Shown here: one piece after another, positions 24,742 to 32,131 of the stretch
How positions within the stretch are numbered: position 1 is the stretch's first letter
Layout: each line of letters starts with the position of its first letter
From: CAMLHP01 sp035759745
GTDB taxonomy: Bacteria > Gemmatimonadota > Gemmatimonadetes > Gemmatimonadales > GWC2-71-9
Assembly (NCBI GenBank): GCA_035759745.1
Contig: DASTUF010000050.1
Span: 1-59,536 of the forward strand
DNA length: 59,536 nt
Reading direction: 5' to 3'
Made by a program: the position numbers and the translations under genes
Notes under the pieces: generated by a model
The model's input: only the letters and a program-made list of their open reading frames with translations
What the model was told of the DNA's origin: nothing
Database searches by the model: none

Positions 24742-25694
24742 GCACCACCGCCGCCGACCAGCTGCGACGCCTGCTCCTGCTGCTGCCGGCACTGGCCGAC
24801 GACCAGGAGCACCCCATCGGCGAGGTGGCCGAGCGGCTGGGCGTCGACCGGAAGACCCTGATGGGCGACCTGCAGTCGCTGGCCAACCGCACCGACGTGC
24901 CGGGCGGTTTCGTCGAAGGCGTCTCCATCACCATCGACGGCGAGAACCTCTCGGTCTTCAGCAGCCAGTTTCGCCGTCCGATGCGGCTCACGGTGGGCGA
25001 ACTGGCTGCGCTGGACCTGGGGCTCGCGATGCTGCGGGCCGAGCGTACCCCTGATGAGCACGCCGTGATGGAGCGCGCCCGGGCCCGGCTGGGCGAGGCG
25101 CTGGCGGAGTTGCCGGGTCACGAGCCGGAGCTTCGGGTTGCCGAACTGGCGGGGATCCAGGCGGGTGCCACCGGAGTTCACAAGGCGCTGCGCCAGGCCG
25201 CGCATGGGCATCATCGCATCACCATCCACTACAGGAAGGCCAGCGAGGCGGAAGCCTCGTCGCGCGTGGTCTGCCCGTACGGCCTGATCTTCTCCTCCGG
25301 CAGCTGGTATGCGGTGGCGCACTGCGAACGGTCGGAGGGGTTGCGGGTCTTCCGGCTCGACCGGATCGAACGGGTGGAACCGGCCGACGGCGAGTTCGAG
25401 CAACCGGACGACTTCGAATTTGAGAGCGTGATACACGACGGCCGGGTCTTTCACACCGAGGATCCGGTCGAGACGGCAACGGTCCGTTATTCGCCCCGGA
25501 TCGCGCGATGGATCGCCGAGCGCGAGGAGGCGCCGCTGGCGGAGGACGGGTCGCTCACCATCGAGTATCCGCTGGGTGATGACGACTGGGTGATTCGGCA
25601 TGTCCTGCAGTACGGCCCCGACGCCGAAGTGCTGGAGCCGGAACGACTCCGCGCTCGGCTGGCCGGGCTGCTGGTCGGCATGGCCATCGGGTAA
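24738..25694 (+). CDS. WYL-domain transcriptional regulator, PafC-like
   Basis: 318 residues from a GTG at 24738 that overlaps the previous stop (GTGA), with AGGAGG just upstream. The HTH region covers about 1-60 (LADDQEHPIGEVAERLGVDR, TLMGDLQSL) and the WYL domain about 155-225 (VVCPYGLIFSSGSWYAVAHC, GLRVFRLDRI; the motif is W-Y-A here). A C-terminal domain starts near 235. It is the second member of a PafBC-like heterodimer in a four-gene coupled unit with the AddAB-like proteins. It could instead be a general WYL repressor. Confidence 0.87.
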   Translation: MSTTAADQLRRLLLLLPALADDQEHPIGEVAERLGVDRKTLMGDLQSLANRTDVPGGFVEGVSITIDGENLSVFSSQFRRPMRLTVGELAALDLGLAMLRAERTPDEHAVMERARARLGEALAELPGHEPELRVAELAGIQAGATGVHKALRQAAHGHHRITIHYRKASEAEASSRVVCPYGLIFSSGSWYAVAHCERSEGLRVFRLDRIERVEPADGEFEQPDDFEFESVIHDGRVFHTEDPVETATVRYSPRIARWIAEREEAPLAEDGSLTIEYPLGDDDWVIRHVLQYGPDAEVLEPERLRARLAGLLVGMAIG

Positions 25695-25715
25695 GCGGTG
25701 CCCTTACCTTGAGGC

Positions 25716-26012
25716 ATGTCCCGCGCATTCGTGAACGACGACGCCGGCGGCGAGGCGCTGCCGGAACACCGATATCCGCTGCCGCCGGCTGACGACCCCG
25801 ACTACCTGCTCGCGGTGGCCCGGGCGCTGCTGGCCGGCGCCGATATAGGCGATTCCGCCGGCGCGGAAGAGGCCACCGGCTACGTCTTCGGTGCGCCTGA
25901 ACTCACGGCCCAGGTGCAGTTGATCCTCGACGACGCCATCGCGTCCGGAGATGAGCGACGCGAGCAGCTGGCCGAGCGCTTCCTGCGGCGGGCTGGAGCC
26001 AGCACACAGTGA
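25716..26012 (+). CDS. Small conserved protein of unknown function
   Basis: 98 residues, acidic and soluble. It begins MSRAFVNDDAGGEALPEHRY, has a PPADDPDYLLAVARALLAGA helix and an Ala/Glu-rich C-terminal helix. No catalytic motif or metal site stands out. The MSRAFVN start followed by a Pro-rich turn suggests a conserved family, but I cannot name it. It starts 21 bp after the PafC-like gene and its stop overlaps the rhomboid start by 4 bp (GTGA), so it is probably made together with the protease. Confidence 0.75.
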   Translation: MSRAFVNDDAGGEALPEHRYPLPPADDPDYLLAVARALLAGADIGDSAGAEEATGYVFGAPELTAQVQLILDDAIASGDERREQLAERFLRRAGASTQ

Positions 26013-26785
26013 CGCCGTGGGTTCGCCGGCTGCTCATCGCCAACGTCGCAGTGTTCGCGCTGACCATGGGCCTGCCCAACCTCGGCTATCTCCTGGCATT
26101 CCAGCCGGTGAGCTTCCTGGACCGGCCATGGACCGCGCTGACTTACATGTTCGTCCATGCCGACTTCTGGCACATTCTCTTCAACATGATCTCGCTGTAC
26201 TTCTTCGGCCCTCGGGTCGAGGAACGCCTGGGCAGCCGCCGATTCCTGGTGTTCTACACCATCAGCGGCCTGGGCGGCGCGGCCATGACCTTTCTGACGC
26301 CGGTGGCGCTGATCGTCGGCGCGTCGGCTGCCACGTTCGGGGTGCAGCTCGCCTTCGCGCGCTACTGGCCGCGGGTGCAGATACTGATCTGGGGTGTGGT
26401 GCCGATCGAAGCGCGGTGGCTGGTGGTGATCATGACGGTCCTGTCGCTCCGCGGCGGCCTGTCCGGCGCCGGCGGCATCGCCCACTGGGCCCACCTCGGC
26501 GGCTACATCGCTGCCGGGATCTTCCTGCTCGTCATGGATCGCACCAGTTCGGCCCGGACCTTCAAGCAGAAGGCACGTGCGCCCCTCGCCTCGGCGGGCC
26601 CCCTTGCCGACCGCGCCCAGCTGGCTCGCTGGTCGAAGATCCGGGCCGAAGACCTGCACGAGGTGAACCGGGCGGAGCTGGAGCGGATACGTGCGGTGCT
26701 GGCGTCGGGAGGGGCGGGGAAGCTGACGGCGGGGGACAGGGAGTTTCTGGAGAGATTTAGTCAGGGAGTCGGGCGAGGGGCGTAA
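26009..26785 (+). CDS. Rhomboid-family intramembrane serine protease
   Basis: 258 residues from GTG 26009, with about six membrane helices within the first 180. Rhomboid hallmarks: WTALTYMFVHADFWHILFNM (H55-x3-N59), the catalytic Ser at about 106 in VGASAATFG, and the catalytic His at about 162 in WAHLGGYIAAG. The usual G-x-S-G is G-A-S-A here, a conservative change that keeps the nucleophile. A basic cytosolic tail of about 75 residues follows, with a helical pattern seen in other bacterial rhomboids. The stop codon TAA is the first heptamer of the repeat at 26780. Confidence 0.9.
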   Translation: MTPWVRRLLIANVAVFALTMGLPNLGYLLAFQPVSFLDRPWTALTYMFVHADFWHILFNMISLYFFGPRVEERLGSRRFLVFYTISGLGGAAMTFLTPVALIVGASAATFGVQLAFARYWPRVQILIWGVVPIEARWLVVIMTVLSLRGGLSGAGGIAHWAHLGGYIAAGIFLLVMDRTSSARTFKQKARAPLASAGPLADRAQLARWSKIRAEDLHEVNRAELERIRAVLASGGAGKLTAGDREFLERFSQGVGRGA

Positions 26786-26831
26786 GGCGTGGGGTACTGC
26801 CCTACGCTTTACGCCTTACGCCCTACGCCCA
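26780..26831. repeat. Inverted heptameric repeat (TACGCCC/GTAAGGC type)
   Basis: The left arm has GCGTAAGGCGTGGGG (26780-26795) and the right arm has four inverse units (TACGCTT, TACGCCT, TACGCCC, TACGCCC; 26803-26831). Both stops of the convergent rhomboid and HTH genes lie inside it: TAA at 26783-26785 and the complement of 26816-26818. Hairpin formation and terminator use are inferred. Confidence 0.85.
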
Positions 26832-27439
26832 ACCTCGAATCCACACTGCGGTCGTTCCCCATACTTGCAACACTGCTGCACCTCCGCATCAAGGGCCGCC
26901 GAGAGAAAGGCGCGCAAGGCGGAGCAGACCTCGGGCCGGCGACGGACTGCGGAGGCGAGAGGGCAGAGCGAGCCTTCGATCCGGATGGTGCCGTCGTCGA
27001 GCTCAACTGTCACTGCCGCGCCCAGCTGGTCCAGCAGGTCGGCGGCGAGGGCCCGCAGCGACTCCTGGTCATGCTTCGCGGCCGGCGGCGAAGGGGCGAG
27101 CCGATGTCCGGTGCGCTCCATCAGCGCCACCAGTTCATCTTCCGGGAACCGATCAGCCAGTTCGTCCACCAGGGCGGCGAGCACCGGAGCGTAGGCGCGG
27201 GAGAACCGGTCCGCCGCGTTGTCCGGCACCCGGTACAGCGTGGCCGGCTTGCCGGCACCCGGCAAGCGCCGGACTCCCGCTGCCTCGGCGAGGCCATCGC
27301 GCTGGAGCTGGGTCAGCTGCTGGCGGACGGCATTGCCGGACACGCCCAACTCGGCCGCCAGCTCGTCCACGGTATGCTCCCGCCGGCGCAGCAGCGCGAC
27401 GATCCGTGCCCGGCTTCCTGAGGTCGGCTGGTCGATCAT
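26816..27439 (-). CDS. HTH transcriptional regulator with Cys-rich C-terminus (SufR/ArsR-like)
   Basis: 207 residues from ATG 27439 (an ATG at 27466 is possible). Residues about 10-60 form a winged HTH (RIVALLRRREHTVDELAAEL, GVSGNAVRQQLTQLQRDGL). The C-terminal part has C-P-L then x10-C, and further on QQCCKYGERPQCGFE, so five Cys in the last 50 residues. SufR-type repressors use C-terminal Cys to hold an Fe-S cluster, so a redox or iron-sulfur sensor is plausible, though the spacing differs from canonical SufR. The divergent spacer carries a candidate operator at 27481. The last codons (GRRA) are heptamer-derived. Confidence 0.82.
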   Translation of the reverse strand: MIDQPTSGSRARIVALLRRREHTVDELAAELGVSGNAVRQQLTQLQRDGLAEAAGVRRLPGAGKPATLYRVPDNAADRFSRAYAPVLAALVDELADRFPEDELVALMERTGHRLAPSPPAAKHDQESLRALAADLLDQLGAAVTVELDDGTIRIEGSLCPLASAVRRRPEVCSALRAFLSAALDAEVQQCCKYGERPQCGFEVGRRA

Positions 27440-27480
27440 GCTCCGAATCTGCCCCGATCGGTCCATAAACGCAATATCTG

Positions 27481-27517
27481 AAGTGATTACTTGACAAATA
27501 TAGTACCCGGGCGCATG
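27481..27517 (+). promoter_or_regulatory. Candidate promoter and operator for the DUF4142 gene and divergent regulator
   Basis: An imperfect 12-bp palindrome AAGTGATTACTT (27481-27492) overlaps a consensus -35 TTGACA (27491-27496), followed 17 bp later by a -10-like CATGTT. The surrounding stretch is the most AT-rich in this part of the window and lies between the regulator start and the DUF4142 gene. Control of both genes by the adjacent HTH protein is inferred. Confidence 0.45.
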
Positions 27518-27593
27518 TTGGGTGATGCCGGCCGCATCGGTTCGCGGTACCGCGGCGTAACTGTACACCTCTCATTCCCTTTCGGAGCCACCT

Positions 27594-28184
27594 ATGCGCT
27601 CGCTCACCCTGCCATCACTCCTGCTTGCAGCCGGTTCCGCGCTGCTGCTTACCACCGCGTGCTCCCGCCCCGACTCGGCGGAGCAGCAGGAAGCCACCAG
27701 TGCGGCTACCACCCCGCCGGCCGCCGCGCCGGCCCCCGCGCTCGACGATCCGACCATCGTCGCGATCTTCGACGCCGCCAACACCTACGATATCGAGACC
27801 GGCGGGCTCGCCGTGGAGAAGTCCACCAATCCTGAAGTGAAGGCGATGGGCGAGAACTTCGTCGCCGCCCATACCCAGGTGCGCCAGAAGGGCCGGGACC
27901 TCGCGGCCAAGCTGGGCGTGACCCCGACTGCGCCGGCCGAGAACCCACTGGGCGACGCTCATGTCGCCGCGATGGCCAACCTGCGCTCGCTCAGCGGCGC
28001 CGAGTTCGACAAGGCGTGGCTGGATCACGAGATCGCGTTTCACCAGGCCGTCATCGACGCGGTGAACACCACTCTGCTGCCGGCGCTCCAGAACGAGGAA
28101 GTGAAGGCGCTGGTCGAGTCGGTGGCGCCGGCCTTCGTGGCGCACATGGAAGGCGCCAAGGCGCTGCGGGCGAAGCTTCAGTAA
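27594..28184 (+). CDS. DUF4142-domain lipoprotein
   Basis: 196 residues. A lipoprotein signal (LLAAGSALLLTTAC, Cys about 23) leads into a Thr/Pro/Ala-rich linker and then the DUF4142 domain: DAANTYDIETGGLAVEKSTN, VKAMGENFVAAHTQVRQKG, HEIAFHQAVIDAVNTTLLPA. DUF4142 has a ferritin-like helical bundle layout with scattered His/Glu; its function is not established, though members are frequent in stress-related envelope loci. It is divergent from the Cys-rich HTH regulator, which may control it. Confidence 0.9.
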   Translation: MRSLTLPSLLLAAGSALLLTTACSRPDSAEQQEATSAATTPPAAAPAPALDDPTIVAIFDAANTYDIETGGLAVEKSTNPEVKAMGENFVAAHTQVRQKGRDLAAKLGVTPTAPAENPLGDAHVAAMANLRSLSGAEFDKAWLDHEIAFHQAVIDAVNTTLLPALQNEEVKALVESVAPAFVAHMEGAKALRAKLQ

Positions 28185-28195
28185 GTTCAAATGAT

Positions 28196-28277
28196 CACCA
28201 CGGAGCCTCAGAGGTCACGGGGATTTCGGAGGTACTCCGTTTCCTCCGTGTGCTCCGTGGCTCTGTGGTTTTCTTTC
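28196..28277. repeat. CCACGGAG/CTCTGTGGT inverted repeat
   Basis: The arms ACCACGGAGCCTCAGAGG (28200-28217) and its inverse, CTCCGTGGCTCTGTGGT (28251-28267), match the outer arms of the elements at 44597 and 49707. The inner TTGTGGG doublet is missing here; it is replaced by further CTCCGTTT-type units. It lies between the DUF4142 gene and the Rieske-FAD gene. Confidence 0.65.
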
Positions 28278-28307
28278 TATTGAACATCTGATCCTGGCGG
28301 CGGGTCC

Positions 28308-29837
28308 ATGGGCGAGAGCGCGGAACTGAGTGGTCCTGATCTCGAGGCTGGGGTCAGGGAATCGGAACTCGCTGACGGCGCGATGCTGCTGGGGCATGCG
28401 CATGGCGAACCGGTGCTGCTTGCCCGGGTGGGCGACGCGGTCCACGCCATCGGCGCCACCTGCACCCACTGGAGCGGTCCGCTGTCGGAGGGGCTGCTGG
28501 TGGATGGCCAGGTGCGCTGTCCCTGGCACCACGCCTGCTTCGATCTCGCCACCGGCGAGGCAGTCCACGCGCCGGCGCTCAAGCCGGTCCCATGCTTCGT
28601 GGTGCGAAGGAGTGGGGGGAAGATTTCCGTGGGCGACCGGATCGAGATCCCGGCTGCCCAGCCGCCCGACGTCCCCACCCCCGAACGGATAGTGATCGTC
28701 GGTGCCGGCGCCGCCGGCAACGCCGCGGCGGAGATGCTGCGGCGCGCCGGCTTCCAGGGACGAGTCACCATGGTGGGAATGGAGTCGGACCTCCCCTATG
28801 ACCGGCCCAACCTCTCCAAGGACTATCTCGCCGGCAACGCCCAGGAGGAGTGGATCCCGCTCCGGTCGCTCGAGTTCTACGCCGAGCAGGCCATCGACCT
28901 GGTGCTCGACGCCACCGCAGTCGCTATCGATGCTTCCGCGCATGAAGTGAAACTGGATGACGGTCGCAGCGTGCCGTACGACCGGCTGCTGCTGGCCACC
29001 GGCGCCGAACCGGTGCGCCTGTCCATTCCCGGCGCGGAGTTGCCGCAGGTGCATTTGCTTCGGAGCTTCAGTGACAGCAAGTCGATCATCGCAGCAGCTG
29101 GCTCGGCGAAGCAGGCGGTAGTGGTTGGTGCCAGCTTCATCGGGCTGGAAGTCGCGGCGTCGCTCCGGGCCCGGGGCCTCGCCGTGGCGGTGGTCGCACC
29201 GGACAAGATCCCATTCGAGAAGGTGCTCGGCGCGGACGTGGGGCGGTGGGTGCGGAGCGTGCACGAGGAGCACGGCGTCGAGTTCCACCTCGGCCAGGGT
29301 GTCACGTCGATCGCGGACGACGGCGTGACTCTCACCGACGGCACGGTGCTGCCGGCGGACCTGGTGGTGCTGGGTGTCGGAGTGCGGCCGAGGCTGGCAC
29401 TGGCGGAAAGCGCGGGACTCAAGATGGAGAAGGGCGTAGTGGTGGACAGCGAGCTGCGGACGTCCGAGCCGGACATCTTCGCGGCAGGAGACATCGCCCG
29501 CTTTCCCGACCCGCGTTCAGGCGAGATGGTGCGGATCGAGCACTGGGTGGTGGCGGAGCGGCAGGGGCAGACTGCAGCGCGAAACATGCTCGACGCGGGG
29601 GAGCAGTTCGACAGCGTGCCGTTCTTCTGGAGTTCGCACTACGACACGTCGGTCACCTACGTGGGGCATGCGCCCAACTGGGACGAGGCGGTAATCGACG
29701 GCGATCTCGCCGCGCGCGACGCCACCATCACCTACAAGCGCGCCGGGAAGGTCCTCGCCGTCGCCACCATCGGCCGAGACCTCGCGGCGCTGCATGCAGA
29801 GCTCGAGCTGGAGCAGCGAGGGGTCAGGGAGCAGTGA
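28308..29837 (+). CDS. Rieske 2Fe-2S/FAD-dependent oxidoreductase (AIFL-like)
   Basis: 509 residues with two modules. Residues about 10-115 are a Rieske domain with CTHWSGPLSEG and CPWHHACFD (C-x-H and C-x2-H ligands). Residues about 125-500 are a pyridine-nucleotide/FAD reductase: IVIVGAGAAGNAAAEML, the second dinucleotide motif AVVVGASFIGLEVAASLRAR, and the FAD motif DIFAAGDIARF. The layout matches apoptosis-inducing-factor-like and ferredoxin-reductase proteins that pass electrons from NAD(P)H to an Fe-S centre. The partner is unknown. The last residues (GVREQ) and the stop come from a heptamer array. Confidence 0.93.
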   Translation: MGESAELSGPDLEAGVRESELADGAMLLGHAHGEPVLLARVGDAVHAIGATCTHWSGPLSEGLLVDGQVRCPWHHACFDLATGEAVHAPALKPVPCFVVRRSGGKISVGDRIEIPAAQPPDVPTPERIVIVGAGAAGNAAAEMLRRAGFQGRVTMVGMESDLPYDRPNLSKDYLAGNAQEEWIPLRSLEFYAEQAIDLVLDATAVAIDASAHEVKLDDGRSVPYDRLLLATGAEPVRLSIPGAELPQVHLLRSFSDSKSIIAAAGSAKQAVVVGASFIGLEVAASLRARGLAVAVVAPDKIPFEKVLGADVGRWVRSVHEEHGVEFHLGQGVTSIADDGVTLTDGTVLPADLVVLGVGVRPRLALAESAGLKMEKGVVVDSELRTSEPDIFAAGDIARFPDPRSGEMVRIEHWVVAERQGQTAARNMLDAGEQFDSVPFFWSSHYDTSVTYVGHAPNWDEAVIDGDLAARDATITYKRAGKVLAVATIGRDLAALHAELELEQRGVREQ

Positions 29838-29898
29838 TCAGGGGTCAGGGATCAGGGGTCAATGCCTGGTCCCTGACCCCTGGCCCCTGGTCCCTGGG
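29820..29898. repeat. Inverted heptameric repeat (GGGTCAG/GGGATCA type)
   Basis: The left arm has GGGGTCA/GGGATCA units (29820-29861) and the right arm their inverse (CCCTGAC, CCCTGGC, 29867-29898). It lies between the convergent Rieske-FAD and ATP-grasp genes and holds both stops (29835-29837 and the complement of 29845-29847). About 20 C-terminal residues of the ATP-grasp protein are read from the repeat. Confidence 0.85.
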
Positions 29899-31029
29899 AG
29901 CAAGCGAGCCGAGCGGGCCCATCGGGCCCATCTCGACCGGCTTCGGTTCGTCGCCGGCTGGCGGGGGCGGTGGCCAGACGGACTTCCGCGCCTTCGCCAT
30001 CTCCAGGATGCGCGTCATGGTGCCGGGAAACGTCAGCCCCACCTCCTCGGCGCTTTCCATGAACGACACGCCCTCGGTGAGGTCGGGATTGGGATTCACC
30101 TCCAGCACGTAGGGCTCGTCCTTCTTCGAAACCCGGATATCCAGCCGGGCGTAATCCCTGCATCCCACCGCGTTCCATGCCCCGAGACAGGCCTTGATCA
30201 GCCGCCGCTGAAGCGTGCGGCTCATCGGGGCCGGGCAGCGGGTGATCACCCGATGGAACACCTCCGCCAGCGGATTCCACTTGGCGGCGTAGCTGATGAT
30301 GGGCGGCTCGCCCTCGGGCAGCTCGGAGAAATCGTACTCCAGCGGCGGGAGGATCTCGGGCGGGTCGTTGCCCAGCATCGCCACGTGCAGCTCGCGCCCC
30401 TCGATGAACTCCTCCACCAGCACCGGTCCGCCAAACTCGTGCAGCATGTGCTCCAGCCGCGCCAGCAGGGCCGTCCGGTCGGTGACCACCGAGCCGGCGT
30501 CGAGTCCGGCGCTGGCGTCTTCGCGGGCCGGCTTCACAATCAGCGGATACTTGAGCCCGTGGCGGAGGGAGACCTTCGGTTCCCAGAGACTGAGGAACTT
30601 CGGGGTGGGCACCCCGTGGGACTGGAGGATCCGCTTGGTGAGCCCCTTCCGGCGACAGATCGAGAGCGACAGCGGCGTGGCGCCGGAATAGGGCACGCCG
30701 TAGAGATCGAGGAAGGCGGGGATGGCGGACTCGAACTCGGGCTCGTCCCGGAAGGACTCGACCAGGTTGAACACCACGTCGGGCGGATTCCGCTTCACCA
30801 CCCGCTCCAGCACCTTGAGGTCGTCCTTGAGGTTGACCGAGCGGACCTTCCAGCCCTCGCTCCGGAGCGCCTTCACTATGGCCTGATACTCCTCGGACAC
30901 GGTCGAGACCGCGATGTCGTACTCCGGCTCGAAGCCGAGGGTGGTGGGGTCGACGTGCTTGAGCTCGTCGTACCCTTCCTCGCTCAGTGCGTTGAACAGC
31001 ACCACCACCGAGCCGGGACTCTTCGCCAC
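29845..31029 (-). CDS. ATP-grasp protein, D-alanine-D-alanine ligase-like
   Basis: 394 residues from a GTG at 31029 with GGAGG upstream; the upstream open frame overlaps the divergent peptidase. The N-terminal domain (about 1-110) has VVVLFNALSEEGYDEL and the Ddl-like PPDVVFNLVESFRDEPEFES. The ATP-grasp core has YPLIVKPAREDASAGLDAGS, VLVEEFIEGRELHVAMLGN and DYARLDIRV...VLEVNPNPDL. It probably ligates two amino-acid-like groups with ATP. It is not obviously the housekeeping Ddl, because the substrate loop differs and the C-terminal 40 residues (MGPMGPLG then repeat-derived sequence) are low complexity. It is divergent from the C39-like gene with 46 bp between starts. Confidence 0.85.
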   Translation of the reverse strand: MAKSPGSVVVLFNALSEEGYDELKHVDPTTLGFEPEYDIAVSTVSEEYQAIVKALRSEGWKVRSVNLKDDLKVLERVVKRNPPDVVFNLVESFRDEPEFESAIPAFLDLYGVPYSGATPLSLSICRRKGLTKRILQSHGVPTPKFLSLWEPKVSLRHGLKYPLIVKPAREDASAGLDAGSVVTDRTALLARLEHMLHEFGGPVLVEEFIEGRELHVAMLGNDPPEILPPLEYDFSELPEGEPPIISYAAKWNPLAEVFHRVITRCPAPMSRTLQRRLIKACLGAWNAVGCRDYARLDIRVSKKDEPYVLEVNPNPDLTEGVSFMESAEEVGLTFPGTMTRILEMAKARKSVWPPPPPAGDEPKPVEMGPMGPLGSLAPRDQGPGVRDQALTPDP

Positions 31030-31075
31030 TGGTCGCCCTCCGGTGTAGTTTCCGTCGACTCTCTCCCGGTATGCG

Positions 31076-31957
31076 ATGGGAATATATCCCCAGCCCAATC
31101 TTTGGCAGTGCGGCCCCTTTGCGCTCAAGCATGCGCTGGTTGCCCTGGGTATCCTCAAGGATGAACGCGATATCAGTCGCGTGGCGGGCACCCACTGGTG
31201 GCACGGCACCGACGAGATCCAGCTGGGGCGGGCGGCCCGGAAGTACGGCTGTGACCTGCTGCTGGTGCGCCGCTACGACGCGGACCGGGCCAAGCGGGCC
31301 CTGGCGGCGTACCTCAAGCGGGGCGTCCCGGTGCTGCTCTGCGTGGAGGAGTGGAGCCACTGGCTGACGGTGGTCAAGTACGACAGCAGCCGGTTCATCC
31401 TGCTGGACAGCCGGGTCCCGACGGTGGTGGACATCGCCACCTGGCCCCAGCTCAAGCGGCGCTGGGTGTACCACGAGGAGGATGAGCTGGAGGACGGGGA
31501 CGTCCGGACGCTCTACGACCTCCACCCGGTGGTCCCCCGGTTCCGTCCCGCCAGCAAGGCCCAGTTCTCGCTGGCCCGGGCCCGCGCCCTCCGCAAGAAC
31601 CGCCGCCTGGCCGAGCGCTGGGACGACTACCTCGGCGACCTGCTGGCCATCTGCCGGCCCCGTACCTCGCGGATCTCCAGGGCGATTTCCCTGGGCGAGT
31701 TCATCCGCCGCCACGGCGCGATGATGCTGGAATCGATCGACTACTGGCACGGCTCGGTCGAGGTGCGCTCGGTACGGCATATTCTCAACAATCTCCATTT
31801 CGTCGCCGACACCTACGGCCTGATCATCCATGAGGACGACGAGAAGCGCGCCATCGCCAGCATCACGGCGCTGCTGACGCTGTGGACCGCCGCCGAGTTC
31901 GGGGTGCGGCAGGTGTATGGGCCGCGGGAAGTCAAGAAACGGCGGAAGCGCCGGTAA
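31076..31957 (+). CDS. C39-like papain-fold peptidase-type protein
   Basis: 293 residues with no signal peptide. The N-terminal half resembles C39-type cysteine peptidases: NLWQCGPFALKHAL (Cys12), EEWSHWLTVVKYD (His about 95) and FILLDSR (Asp about 107), the usual Cys/His/Asp order. The rest is a basic helical region of about 170 residues (RKNRRLAERWDDYLG) ending KKRRKRR. It lacks the ABC transporter fused to bacteriocin-type C39 proteins. The gene is divergent from the ATP-grasp ligase, suggesting a shared pathway such as peptide tailoring or cleavage. The ribosome site is weak. Confidence 0.75.
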   Translation: MGIYPQPNLWQCGPFALKHALVALGILKDERDISRVAGTHWWHGTDEIQLGRAARKYGCDLLLVRRYDADRAKRALAAYLKRGVPVLLCVEEWSHWLTVVKYDSSRFILLDSRVPTVVDIATWPQLKRRWVYHEEDELEDGDVRTLYDLHPVVPRFRPASKAQFSLARARALRKNRRLAERWDDYLGDLLAICRPRTSRISRAISLGEFIRRHGAMMLESIDYWHGSVEVRSVRHILNNLHFVADTYGLIIHEDDEKRAIASITALLTLWTAAEFGVRQVYGPREVKKRRKRR

Positions 31958-31958
31958 A

Positions 31959-32064
31959 ACGTGAAATGTGATAGGTGATAGGTGATAGGTGATTGGGGCT
32001 TTCCTTGCCGCCCGTATCACTGTTCACCCTTCACCCTTCACCGTTTACCCATCACCTTTCACCC
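31959..32064. repeat. Inverted heptameric repeat (GTGATAG/CACCCTT type)
   Basis: The left arm has four GTGATAG units (31968-31995) and the right arm has CACCCTT/CATCACC units (32027-32064), inverse in sense to the left arm, with a loop of about 30 bp. It lies immediately after the C39-like stop and before the PDZ gene. Confidence 0.75.
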
Positions 32065-32131
32065 GCTGCGACCCTATCCCAGGCTGCGGCATCAATCTCC
32101 AGGAAGCCACAACCCCAACCTGGAGTCCCCC

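Noticed and set aside
26009..26785. Rhomboid might be an inactive pseudoprotease because G-x-S-G is GASA
   Set aside because: The catalytic Ser, the His in the late helix and the H-x3-N motif are all present; Ala for the last Gly is a mild change.
29852..32020. Long minus-strand open frame overlapping the ATP-grasp gene in another frame and running antisense to the C39-like gene
   Set aside because: The sequence has no domain and is compositionally typical of shadow frames; the ATP-grasp and C39-like frames carry intact motifs.
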